Below, one piece after another: positions 8,320 to 16,865 of a stretch of DNA of 55,651 bases. Where the stretch lies: contig NZ_PVNK01000244.1 of NCBI RefSeq assembly GCF_002994615.1, positions 1 through 55,651 on the forward strand, in the 5' to 3' direction. The position numbers and the translations under genes were made by a program. The notes beneath the pieces were generated by a model that worked only from the letters and a program-made list of their open reading frames with translations, did not search any database and had not been told where the DNA came from. The stretch's first letter is position 1, and each line of letters starts with the position of its first letter. This DNA comes from Enhygromyxa salina (GTDB lineage Bacteria; Myxococcota_A; Polyangia; Nannocystales; Nannocystaceae).

Positions 8320-9708
8320 TTAACCGCCAGGTTTTTGGACTTTTGGCTTCTGAGGCTTGGGTTTGCTCGGGGCTTGCGGCTTCTGCGTGGGCTTGACCGG
8401 TTCCTGCGGCTTCTCACTGGGAGGGGGATCTGCGGGCTTGTCCGCGGGCTTCTCGGCCGGCTTCTCCGGAGCTTTCTCCGGCGGATTCGGTGCTTTTTCG
8501 GCCGGTTTTGGGGTCTCGCCGGGCTGCTGCGGCTGGGCCGGCTGCGCGGGCTCGACCGGCGCAGCCTCGGCGGCGGCCGCGGCTTCCTCTGCCTCTTGCT
8601 TGGCCTTCTCGGCGTCCCTTTTCTTGCGCTTGGCCTCACGATCCTGGCGCCGCTCCTCGCTCTCGATGCCCTTGTTGGCGGCCTTGATGTAGAGGTCGGC
8701 CTGGGCGACCGAGACGAGCTCGTTGCCCATCGCGTCGGTCGGCCCGCGCTGTTGGGTGCTGCGCTCGATCGAGCTGTTGCCCTTGGCGACGAGCGACTTG
8801 TAGCGCTCGAATTCCTTGATCGCGGCGTCGAGCTTGGCGACCTCGTCGTGGTTGGGGATCTGGTCGGCGTCGAGGTAGAGCACGCCGAGGTTGAAGTGGA
8901 CCTCGGGCCAGTCGGGCCGCAGCTTCGAGGCCTGGCGGTAGGCGGCCTCGGCCTCGGCGAGCTTGCCGTTGGCCCGGAGCGCGGCGCCCCAGTTGAGCTG
9001 GGCCTCGGCGAACTTGGGATCGAGGGACACGACGTACTCGAAGCAGGTCTCGGCCGTGGCCGAGTCGCCGCGCCACATGTACTGAACGCCGAGGTTGTTC
9101 CAGCCCGAAACGTTATTCTCGTCGGTCTCGGCGGCGTTCTTGAACGCGCGGAAGGCCTCGCCGCGGTGGCCCGCCTGGAGGTACGCGAAGCCCACGAGGT
9201 TGTAGGCCTGGGACTTCTCCTCGGGGCTGAGGACCTTGGGGTCGACCCTCAGGATCGAGCCGGTCACCGACTGCACGAGCTCGTGCTTGCCCTGCTTGTA
9301 GAAGGCCTCGGCGATCACGAGCATGGCCTCGACGTTCTGCTCGTGGTCGCGCAGCGCGTTGCGAGCCTCGGCGATCGCCTTGTCGCCCTGCCCCGCGCGC
9401 AGCATCTGCTTGGCCTTGGCGCTCTTCTCCCGCGAGCGCTTCATCTTGGCCTTCTCTTGGTTCGGATCGCGGTCCTGGACCTTGGGCAGCGACGCGGCCG
9501 GCTCCTCGATCTTGTTGGCCGCGACCTTCTCGTCTTCGACGGGGTCGGGGGCGGGCTCGTCGGGGCCGGCCTTGTCGGCGACCTTGGTCTCGGGCGGCAG
9601 CTCGAACTCGTCGGGCGTGTCGCTCGACGGCTGGTCCTTGGCGCAGCCCGCCCCGAGCACCCCGAGCATGAGGGTGAGGCCGATGATCTCTAACGTCCCT
9701 GCCTTCAT
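8320..9708 (-). CDS. TPR lipoprotein of the Agl/Glt-like cluster
   Basis: The 462-residue product has a lipoprotein signal ending in VLGAGC, an acidic linker, then tetratricopeptide repeats from about residue 95 to 300 (AKQMLRAGQGDKAIAEARNA, AYLQAGHRGEAFRAFKNAA, LNWGAALRANGKLAEAEAAY). A basic coiled segment and a long Pro/Lys/Ala-rich tail (PAEKPADKPADPPP type, residues about 385-462) follow. It should be anchored in the envelope facing the periplasm and act as a scaffold. Its ATG overlaps the stop of the 1168-residue TPR gene (ATGA), so translation is coupled. In Myxococcus, the TPR proteins AglT and AgmU accompany the Agl motor; which one this matches is not resolved here. Confidence 0.82.
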   Translation of the reverse strand: MKAGTLEIIGLTLMLGVLGAGCAKDQPSSDTPDEFELPPETKVADKAGPDEPAPDPVEDEKVAANKIEEPAASLPKVQDRDPNQEKAKMKRSREKSAKAKQMLRAGQGDKAIAEARNALRDHEQNVEAMLVIAEAFYKQGKHELVQSVTGSILRVDPKVLSPEEKSQAYNLVGFAYLQAGHRGEAFRAFKNAAETDENNVSGWNNLGVQYMWRGDSATAETCFEYVVSLDPKFAEAQLNWGAALRANGKLAEAEAAYRQASKLRPDWPEVHFNLGVLYLDADQIPNHDEVAKLDAAIKEFERYKSLVAKGNSSIERSTQQRGPTDAMGNELVSVAQADLYIKAANKGIESEERRQDREAKRKKRDAEKAKQEAEEAAAAAEAAPVEPAQPAQPQQPGETPKPAEKAPNPPEKAPEKPAEKPADKPADPPPSEKPQEPVKPTQKPQAPSKPKPQKPKVQKPGG

Positions 9709-12700
9709 CGACGATCCTCCAGCTCGAGGGTCAGGGCCGGGTCACGCAGCGAGGGGTACTCGTCGGCCTTGTAGACGTTGAGGCGCTCGAGCGCCCGCGA
9801 GGTCCACACGTTGTTGATCCGAAACTCCTTGCTGCGCTTGACGCACTCTTCGTAGAGACCGATCGCCTTTTGATAGAGCGGCTCCATCTGGTCTTGGATC
9901 GTGATCTTGTAGGCGTAGTAGGCCTCGGAGCCCTTGCGCAGCTGCCTGGGGACCGGGGCCTCGATGACCGCGGTCGCGACGCTCTCGAAGGCGTAGGCGC
10001 GGCGATACATGGCCGCGAGCACCCAGTCGAGCGAGCGGTAGGTCACGACCTTGTCGTACTCGCTGGCGACCTTGACCAGCGCGTCGAGCAGCTTCGTGGC
10101 CTCCTTGCCGATCTTGTTCGAGTTCGTCGACTTGATCTTGATCTTGACCACGTCTTCGAGCGCGTACTCGGCGAGGATGAACTGGGCCTCGGCCGGGAGC
10201 GCGGCCTCGGGCGTGCCGGCCGCGAGCCCCCGGGCCGCGAACAGATCGAGCGCGGCCTGGAGCTCGCGGGTCGCGGCCTTTCGATCCCGGCCCTTGCGGT
10301 AGAGCTGGCCGAGGCGCAGGTGGGCCTCGACCTCGCGCACGGCCTGATCGGCCTGGCCGCCGTGGGCCTTGAGAAACTTCTTGTAGGCCGCGATGGTCTT
10401 CTTGTCGTTGCCGGCCTTCTCGAGCACCTCGGCGGCCTCGTAGAGGGCCTCGGCCTTCTCGGTCGCCGAGTCGGCCTTGTTGGCGACCTCGTAGTAGAGC
10501 TTGGCCGACTGCTCGTAGTTCTGGAGGCTGTCTTGGAGGCCCGCGGCGTTGCGCAGCGCGGTCAGGCGGTGGTCGCTGTTCTTGTAGTCGTCCTTGGTCG
10601 CGAGGATCAGGTACTTGGCGACGGCGTCCTCGAACTCGAAGAAGCGGGAGTGGTTGTAGCCCGCGCGCAGCAGGGCCTCGTCGGCGAACTCGCTGCACTT
10701 GTCGCCGTCTTTGAGCGTCGGCGAGTCGCAGGGCTTGTAGGTGGTGTAGATGCGCTCGTAGGTGTTTGAGGCGCTCTCGAACCGGCCGATGTTCTCGTAG
10801 GCGACGGCGGCGTTGTTGAGCGCGTTGTCGGCGTTGGGATCGTCGGGCGCCTGGTTGACGAGCGCGACGTAGCGGTCGGCGGCGGCCTCGAACTCGCCGG
10901 CCTCGAACAGGATCGTGGCCTCCTGGAAGATGACCGCGTTGCCGATCGAGCGCAGCTTGCCAGCGAACTCGGTCTTGGCCTCGCCGGTCCCGCAGGTCTT
11001 CATGTCGGCCAGGATCTCCTCGGTCAGCTGGCCCTGGAGCGTGTAGCCGTCGATGATCGCGAGGCTCGCGTTGATCGAGACGTCCTGCTCGCAGTGGCGG
11101 TCGATGACCCGCTGAAAGCGCGGCCGGGCCTCGGCGAAGCGGTTGTGCCTCTGGCTGATCTCGCCGGACTTGAAGATGATCTCGGCCACGCCCTCGCTGT
11201 CGGGGTTGAGCTCGGCGTAGCGGTCGTAGGCGTCCTGCAGCGCGAGCGCGAGCGGGGCCACCTCGAGCGGCTCGTAGGGGCCGGCGTCCGGATCTTTGGG
11301 CATGTCCGGCAGCGCGAACTCGCCGGCCGCGGCCCGCTCTTCGGCGTAGGCCTCGAGCGAGGAGACCACGCCCTCGGACGCGTCGGCCTGGAGCCGGTTG
11401 TCGAGGTTGGAGTCGCGCACGATCGCGAATTGCTTGGCGGCCTCGAGGTACTGATCGGAGTAGTAGAGCGAGTCGGCGTAGCTGTAGCGATAGTCGTAGG
11501 AGCTCTGGGTGTTGGGGAAGCGCTCGAGGTAGGCGGCGTAGGCCCGCGCGGCGATCTCGTACTCGAGCTTGGCGCCGGCGTCGTCGCCGTCGCTGCGCAG
11601 CGCCTGGGCCCGGGCCTGGTGGTCGACGGCGGTCGCGACGAGGGCGTCTTCGGCGAGCTTGAACGCGCGCTCGATCGCGTCGGGGTCGTTCTCGTTGGCG
11701 TAGTACCAGGCGGTCCCGCGCAGGTAGTTGGTCGCGAGCTTGTCGCGCGCGTCGGTGATCTTCTTGTCTTCGCGCAGGGCCTTCCAGGCGGCGAGGATCT
11801 TGGCCTGGATCTCGGGCGCGGCGGCGGCCAGCGGCCAGCGGGCGAGGGCGAGCTCGTAGATCTGCACGGCCTCCTCGAACTCGGTCTCGTAGGCGAGCAG
11901 GTCGGCGTAGGCGGCGTAGATCTCCGGGACGTGGGGCTCGTCCTTGCGCTCGGCGTAGTCCTGCTCGAGGCGCTTGATGCCCGAGACCCGGTCGCGGCGG
12001 CCGTTGCCGTCCCAGTCGTCCTCGTTGTAGGTCTTGGCCATCCACTTGATCACGTCGCCGCGGTAGGCCCCGTCGTCTTCGAATTGCTCGGTGCCCGCGA
12101 GCGAGTCGGCGTAGAGGATGTACTGGTCGAAGCGGGCGATCGAGCCGGGGAAGTCGCGCTTGAGGTAGGTCGTGAACGCGATGCGGAGCAGGGCCTGGGC
12201 GAACAGCTTGCTGCCGGGCTCGCCGAGGGCCTGGGTGTAGGCCTCGAGCGCCGGGTCGAGCTCGTCGACGTCGTAGTGGAGCTCGCCGACGCGCAGCCAG
12301 CTCTCGGCCGTGAACGCGCTCTTGTCCGACAGCGGCGTGCAGCGCTCGTAGTCGCCCGGGCGAAAGGTCGAGGTCGAGGCGATGTTGGAGAAGTCCTTGT
12401 TGGGGACCGCGTAGCGGTTGGAGCACGACAGGGCCAAGAACGCCTGGCGGCTGGCGTCGAACTCCTCGCTCTCGTAGAGCAGCACGCCCATGCGGTAGAG
12501 CGCGGCGTCGTTGAGCGCGTAGTTGGGGAAGTTGCCGACGACCGTGGTCAGCAGCTCGATCGAGCGCAGGTAGTCGACGGTCGGCGGCGGGCGCATGTCG
12601 GGCAGGTTCTGCTCGCCGGCCTCGCGGCGCTTGTCGAGGGCCGCGAGCTCGTCTTGCCAGGCGTCCTCTTGCCGCTGGTAGCGCTCGAGCGACGACTCGA

Positions 12701-13211
12701 AGTGGAGCTCGGCGAGGCGGAACATGATCTCCGGGGTCCAGGCCGCGTCGTTGGGGTGGAGCCCGAGGAAGTCCTCGTAGCGGGTGATGGCCTTGGCCCG
12801 GAGCGAGCGAGCCTGGGCTCGGTGCTCGCGGATCTCGCGGTCGTACTGGCCCGCGAGCTCCTCGCGGCCCTTCTCGGCCTCGATGATCAGCTGGTCGCGG
12901 AGCGTGTCCTCGCTCGCGATCGCCGCCGCCTCGAAGCGCTCGAACAGCTCCTCGAGCTCGCCGATCGCCCGGGCCTCGTCGTCGTTGCGCGGGCGCCGAG
13001 GCAGCGGCGCCTGGAGCCGGTTGGGGTCGCCGCCGCCCTCGACGAGGCGGCCGACGCCAGAGCCGGGCTCGCCCGGGATCCCGACCAGCTGCTCGGACTC
13101 GGCCTGGGCCCCAGTTGGAGTTGGACGCGAGGCCTGGGCCTCGGTCGCCAGCGCGAGCGCGCCCAGGCCCACCAAAGCAACAAACGAACGAGCCAACGAA
13201 GCGCGCCGCAT
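9705..13211 (-). CDS. Large periplasmic TPR protein (AgmU/GltD-like)
   Basis: The 1168-residue product starts with a signal peptide (ARSFVALVGLGALALATEAQAS). Nearly the whole mature chain is helical TPR or TPR-like repeats, for example ITRYEDFLGLHPNDAAW, AALYRMGVLLYESEEFDASR, AYAAYLERFPNTQSSYDYRY and ALNNAAVAYENIGRFESAS. Length and composition resemble AgmU (GltD, about 1200 residues) of the Myxococcus gliding machinery. It starts directly after the stop of the 804-residue gene (TAG then ATG with no gap) and overlaps the next gene by four bases, so all three are one translational unit. It probably forms a periplasmic scaffold linking the inner-membrane motor to outer-membrane parts. Confidence 0.8.
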   Translation of the reverse strand: MRRASLARSFVALVGLGALALATEAQASRPTPTGAQAESEQLVGIPGEPGSGVGRLVEGGGDPNRLQAPLPRRPRNDDEARAIGELEELFERFEAAAIASEDTLRDQLIIEAEKGREELAGQYDREIREHRAQARSLRAKAITRYEDFLGLHPNDAAWTPEIMFRLAELHFESSLERYQRQEDAWQDELAALDKRREAGEQNLPDMRPPPTVDYLRSIELLTTVVGNFPNYALNDAALYRMGVLLYESEEFDASRQAFLALSCSNRYAVPNKDFSNIASTSTFRPGDYERCTPLSDKSAFTAESWLRVGELHYDVDELDPALEAYTQALGEPGSKLFAQALLRIAFTTYLKRDFPGSIARFDQYILYADSLAGTEQFEDDGAYRGDVIKWMAKTYNEDDWDGNGRRDRVSGIKRLEQDYAERKDEPHVPEIYAAYADLLAYETEFEEAVQIYELALARWPLAAAAPEIQAKILAAWKALREDKKITDARDKLATNYLRGTAWYYANENDPDAIERAFKLAEDALVATAVDHQARAQALRSDGDDAGAKLEYEIAARAYAAYLERFPNTQSSYDYRYSYADSLYYSDQYLEAAKQFAIVRDSNLDNRLQADASEGVVSSLEAYAEERAAAGEFALPDMPKDPDAGPYEPLEVAPLALALQDAYDRYAELNPDSEGVAEIIFKSGEISQRHNRFAEARPRFQRVIDRHCEQDVSINASLAIIDGYTLQGQLTEEILADMKTCGTGEAKTEFAGKLRSIGNAVIFQEATILFEAGEFEAAADRYVALVNQAPDDPNADNALNNAAVAYENIGRFESASNTYERIYTTYKPCDSPTLKDGDKCSEFADEALLRAGYNHSRFFEFEDAVAKYLILATKDDYKNSDHRLTALRNAAGLQDSLQNYEQSAKLYYEVANKADSATEKAEALYEAAEVLEKAGNDKKTIAAYKKFLKAHGGQADQAVREVEAHLRLGQLYRKGRDRKAATRELQAALDLFAARGLAAGTPEAALPAEAQFILAEYALEDVVKIKIKSTNSNKIGKEATKLLDALVKVASEYDKVVTYRSLDWVLAAMYRRAYAFESVATAVIEAPVPRQLRKGSEAYYAYKITIQDQMEPLYQKAIGLYEECVKRSKEFRINNVWTSRALERLNVYKADEYPSLRDPALTLELEDRR

Positions 13212-15626
13212 CTACTCGTCCTCCAGGGCTTGCTCGAGCACGCGGTCGAGCTCGCGCATGTCACGGTCGCGGGTCGTCTCGAGCCGACGGATCTCCTCGG
13301 CCTCGACCTCCTGGATCGCCCAGGCGACGTCGAGGAGGCCGACCTCGGACCGGGTCACGAGGTTGGCGAGCTCGCCGACGACGTCGCGGTAGCTGGCCTG
13401 CATGACCTCCCCGACCAGGGTCCGGGCCTCGGCCTTCTTGTCGCCGAGCTCGACCTTGTAGCGATCGAGGTTGACCCGCTCCTCGCGCAGGATCTGGATC
13501 GCGCGACGCAAGCGGCGACCGGCCGCGTTGTCGAGGCGCTCGCGACCCTCGACGACGCGCGCGCGCAGCGAGCTCGCGCGCGCCCAGATCTTCTGGGCTC
13601 CGCTGTCGGCTCGCGCCTTCATGATCGCCGCGAACGCACGATCGAGGAAGGCGGCGTACTCGTCGACGGCCTGGCGCTGGGCCTCGGCCCAGGGGTCCGC
13701 GAAGCGCAGCGCGGTCTGGGTCCGCTCGACGTCGGCCTCGAGCACCGCGACCGCGCCCTCGAGCTCGGCGACCTCGTCGCGCAGCTCGGTCGCCTGGTTG
13801 AGGAAGCCCTCGGGGTCGATGCGCTGATCCTTGCGGGTCTCTTCGTAGTAGCGCTCGGTCGCGATCAGCTGGGCGCGCAGGGCCTGGACGGTGAGGTCGA
13901 GCTGGTGGAGCTCCTCGGCCCGCTCGCGCAGGCCGCCGGTCACGTCGTCGCGCGAGTTGCCGTCGCCGAGCGGGTTGTCGACGCGCTCGCGCAGGACCCG
14001 GCGCTGGGCCTCGATGTCGGTGAGCCCGGCCCCGCTGACGCCCCCGCGGGCGCGAGCGAGGAGCTTCTCTTCGAGCGCGATGATCTCGAGGTCGACGGAG
14101 TCGAGCGAGCTCAGGTGGGCGCCGAGATCGGTGAACAGGCGCGCGCGCTCCCGGGCCTTGGCGGCCTCCTCCATGCGCGCGAGCAGGGCCCGGGTCTCGA
14201 ACAGCATCTGCTCGACCTCGCCGACCTCGTTGGCCAGCTCGACGGTCTGGACCGCGCGCGGCAAGGTGTCGGCGACCGGCACGGCCTCGACGGGCATGAC
14301 CGCGCCGAGCGAGAAGTGCTGCATGTCCTCGGCGGCGACGGCCGAGAAGTAGTGGGCGGCGTCGGCCTTGGCCTCGAGCTGACGACCGAGGCGCTTGGAC
14401 AGCTCGTCGAACTCGCGGCGCAGGGCCAGGAACTCGCCCTCGGCCGCTTGCCAGTCGCGCATCTGGATCTTGACCTTGCCGCGCAGCTGCTTGATCTCGG
14501 GCACGATCGGGCCGTCGGGGTCGTAGACGAGCAGCAGATCCAGGGCCTGGAGCGCGCGGTCGTAGTTGCCCGCGCGCAGCAGGGTCCAGGCGGTCTCGTA
14601 CATGGCCTCGGAGAAGAAGGGCGAGTCGCGGGAGATCCGTCGGTAGGCCTGGACGGCGCGGTCGGTCTCGTCGAGGTCGTGGTGGATGCGGGCCCGGGCC
14701 AGCCACGCGAGCTCGACGATGCGCTTGTCTCGCTCGTTGATCGGCGTGGCCACGGTCATCGACTCGAAGCGCGCGAGGGCCTCGTCGATCTCGCCCATGG
14801 CCAGGGCCGCGGTCGCGGCGAAGTACGCGGCCCGGACCCGCCACCGGGCCCCGGGCCCGCCCGCGGACATCGGCACGTCGAAGGGCGAGACGCTGTCGAG
14901 CGAGGCGATCGCGGCCTCGTGCTTGGCCTGGAAGTAGAGCCAGCGGCCGTAGGCGTAGCGCAGCTGGAGCTCGCGCTCCTCGGGCGCGATCGCCTCGACG
15001 GCGAGGGCGACCCGCAGGATCATGGCCTCGTCGACCTTGCCCTCGGGCGGGGCGACCTCGACCTTCATGCCGATCGCCTCGAGCCGGGCGCGGACCTCGG
15101 GCGTGGCCGAGAGCCCGGGCTTGCGGGCGAAGCCCTGCTCGCGGCGAGGGACGGCGAGGTCGAGCATGTTGGCCATGCTGCGCTGGTGGAAGCGGCGGCC
15201 GTCCTCGCTGTTGTCGACGAGGTTGCCGCTGAAGCACTCGATCGCCCAGCGGTCCATCTCGAGCAGGACCAGGGCCTCGCCGAGGAAGTACAGGGCCTGG
15301 CTCGCGGCGAGGCTGCCGGGGTGGTTCTCGAGCACGTCGAGGAACACGATCGCGGCGTGCTCGACGTCGTGGTCGACGAGCATCAGCTGGCCGGTCACGA
15401 CGCGCTTGGCCAGCTCCTCCTCGGTCTCCTCGGTCTCTTCGTTGGCGGCGGTCTCGGCGGCCACGAGGACCGACTCGATCGCCTCGATCCGCTCGACCGC
15501 GTCGTCGAGATCGAAGCCGCGGCGCGGCGGCGCGGCCTCGGCGGGCGCGGGCGCGACGAGCCCCGCGGCGACCGCGAGGATCGTCGCCGTGGCCGTGGCG
15601 AGCACCAGTTTCGCAGGGCGGATCAT
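13212..15626 (-). CDS. Periplasmic TPR/coiled-coil protein
   Basis: The 804-residue product has a signal peptide (VLATATATILAVAAGLVAPAPAEAA). The N-terminal half has TPR-like helices (QALYFLGEALVLLEMDRWA, YETAWTLLRAGNYDRALQAL, ARARIHHDLDETDRAVQAYR). The C-terminal half is strongly charged coiled coil (ELRDEVAELEGAVAVLEADVERTQ and similar). Starting 10 bases after the 309-residue gene and ending directly at the start of the 1168-residue gene, it is clearly part of the operon. It is probably a periplasmic structural protein of the same machine; the individual Glt homologue cannot be assigned by reading alone. Confidence 0.78.
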   Translation of the reverse strand: MIRPAKLVLATATATILAVAAGLVAPAPAEAAPPRRGFDLDDAVERIEAIESVLVAAETAANEETEETEEELAKRVVTGQLMLVDHDVEHAAIVFLDVLENHPGSLAASQALYFLGEALVLLEMDRWAIECFSGNLVDNSEDGRRFHQRSMANMLDLAVPRREQGFARKPGLSATPEVRARLEAIGMKVEVAPPEGKVDEAMILRVALAVEAIAPEERELQLRYAYGRWLYFQAKHEAAIASLDSVSPFDVPMSAGGPGARWRVRAAYFAATAALAMGEIDEALARFESMTVATPINERDKRIVELAWLARARIHHDLDETDRAVQAYRRISRDSPFFSEAMYETAWTLLRAGNYDRALQALDLLLVYDPDGPIVPEIKQLRGKVKIQMRDWQAAEGEFLALRREFDELSKRLGRQLEAKADAAHYFSAVAAEDMQHFSLGAVMPVEAVPVADTLPRAVQTVELANEVGEVEQMLFETRALLARMEEAAKARERARLFTDLGAHLSSLDSVDLEIIALEEKLLARARGGVSGAGLTDIEAQRRVLRERVDNPLGDGNSRDDVTGGLRERAEELHQLDLTVQALRAQLIATERYYEETRKDQRIDPEGFLNQATELRDEVAELEGAVAVLEADVERTQTALRFADPWAEAQRQAVDEYAAFLDRAFAAIMKARADSGAQKIWARASSLRARVVEGRERLDNAAGRRLRRAIQILREERVNLDRYKVELGDKKAEARTLVGEVMQASYRDVVGELANLVTRSEVGLLDVAWAIQEVEAEEIRRLETTRDRDMRELDRVLEQALEDE

Positions 15627-15636
15627 CGCGTGGGGC

Positions 15637-16566
15637 TCAGTCGCCGGCCGGTTTCTGGGCCGCGGGCTTCTGGGCCGCGGGCTTTTGGGCGGCGGGCTCG
15701 GACACCTTCTTGGTCGCGGGCTTTTGCTTGGACTTCGACTTGGACTTGCCGGGCTTCTTCTTGGCCTTGCGCTCGACCTTGGGCAGCGGCTTGCCCGAGG
15801 CGTCGAGCGGGATCTCCTGCCAGTCGACGCTCGGCCGGTCTTTCATCTCGGTCGTGATGTTGCCCTTCTCGAAGCCCGAGCTCATCAGGCGCAGGGCGCC
15901 GTTCTCGCGGGCCGTGAAGTTGTGCGAGCTGCGGCTCTCGAAGGTGTAGCCGTTGAGGTAGCTGAACACGCCGAAGCCCTGGCCCTGGTAGGTCAGCTCG
16001 ACGGTGATCGTGTGCGGGCCCGGGACGATGTTGCCGTCGAGCACGGTCAGCTCGTCCTCTTGATCGAGCGCGCCGCTGTCGTCGGTCCGGGCGTAGATCT
16101 GGGCGCCGTCGAGGATCACCGCGAGCTTGGTCAGGCGAAATTGCGAGCCCATCAGGTTGCGGTGGACGATGATCACGCGGCTGCCCGCGAGCACGCCGTG
16201 GAGCACGGTCTCTTTGAGGACCGAGAGCCGGGCCTTGCTGCGGAAGATCCGCTCCTTGAGATCGTCGACCTCCCCCTGGAGGCCGTCGATCCGCGCGCCG
16301 TAGATCTCGCTCTCGCGCCGGCTGCTGTCGACGCCCTCGGGCGTCTCGGTGGTCTGGAACAGCTCGGCGGTGTCGTCGTCGTTGTCGGCGGGCGGGGCTG
16401 GGGGCTGGGTTTGGGGCAGGTCGGCGGGCGGGATCGCCTGACCGGTCGCCGGCGGTGGCGCGGCCTCGCTGACCGAGACCATCGAGCCCGAGAACAACAG
16501 CGCGAGCGCGACGGTCAGAATCGCCAGCAGAGCCGACCCGCGAGAGTTCCAATGGGACCGCGACAC
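15637..16566 (-). CDS. Secreted protein, first gene of the TPR operon
   Basis: The 309-residue product has an N-terminal hydrophobic signal (ALLAILTVALALLFSGSMVSVSEA), a Pro-rich acidic linker, a short coiled coil (IDGLQGEVDDLKERIFRSKARL) and a beta-rich domain of about 120 residues (KLAVILDGAQIYAR, PGPHTITVELTYQGQGFGVF). The tail is Lys/Pro/Ala-rich with three AAQKP copies. Tails of this kind can mislead annotation toward dihydrolipoamide acetyltransferase; no lipoyl or catalytic motif is seen. The GTG start has TACCGT exactly six bases upstream and no ribosome site, suggesting a leaderless mRNA that also carries the two TPR genes behind it. Confidence 0.75.
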   Translation of the reverse strand: MSRSHWNSRGSALLAILTVALALLFSGSMVSVSEAAPPPATGQAIPPADLPQTQPPAPPADNDDDTAELFQTTETPEGVDSSRRESEIYGARIDGLQGEVDDLKERIFRSKARLSVLKETVLHGVLAGSRVIIVHRNLMGSQFRLTKLAVILDGAQIYARTDDSGALDQEDELTVLDGNIVPGPHTITVELTYQGQGFGVFSYLNGYTFESRSSHNFTARENGALRLMSSGFEKGNITTEMKDRPSVDWQEIPLDASGKPLPKVERKAKKKPGKSKSKSKQKPATKKVSEPAAQKPAAQKPAAQKPAGD

Positions 16567-16760
16567 GCCACTACGGTATCAGGGCCACTGCGCCCTCGCC
16601 AGCTGGCAGCGCCGCCTGGCGCGAAGATCGAGGGCGCACGTTCAGTGAAGATTGGCGCCGGGCTGGGGCCAAGGTTGGCCGCGAAATTTCCCGTGAAGGA
16701 AGCACGACGCTCGGCCATGGAGAGGGGCCCGCGGGTCTGATCAGGCTCGGATGAGGCCGG
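16567..16760. other. Spacer between obgE and the TPR operon
   Basis: No gene is visible in these 194 bases. The end nearest the 309-residue gene carries its TACCGT element; the rest precedes the tandem-repeat tract after obgE. Confidence 0.5.
16573..16578 (-). promoter_or_regulatory. TANNNT element (TACCGT) six bases before the GTG start of the TPR operon
   Basis: TACCGT-N6-GTG; no -35 match and no Shine-Dalgarno. It is one of eight identically spaced cases in this window, consistent with a -10 element for a leaderless transcript. Confidence 0.55.
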
Positions 16761-16858
16761 CTTCAGACCAAGTTCGAGCCAGGTCCAGACCAGGTTCGAG
16801 CCAGATCCAGACCGGGTTCGAGCCAGATCCAGACCAGGTCCAGACCAGGCTCGAGCCA
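16761..16858. repeat. Imperfect 22-bp tandem repeat downstream of obgE
   Basis: About four to five units of the form GTTCGAGCCAGATCCAGACC follow each other with single-base changes. The tract lies directly after the stop codon of obgE and before the TPR operon, both on the minus strand. It is in no convincing reading frame. It may be a slipped-strand expansion or a transcription-end structure. Confidence 0.7.
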
Positions 16859-16865
16859 GCCCGGC

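Noticed and set aside
13212..15626. SMC/RecN-like ATPase suggested by the coiled coil
   Set aside because: No Walker A or B motif is found, and the protein has a signal peptide.
11094..15857. A plus-strand open reading of 1587 codons opposite the TPR genes
   Set aside because: Its translation is Leu/Val/Gly/Arg-rich with no domain. It is the antisense shadow of GC-rich codons; the minus strand has signal peptides, TPR repeats and tight gene junctions.
15637..16566. Dihydrolipoamide acetyltransferase-like annotation for the leading gene of the TPR operon
   Set aside because: Only its Lys/Pro/Ala-rich tail resembles the linkers of that enzyme; no lipoyl or catalytic domain is present.
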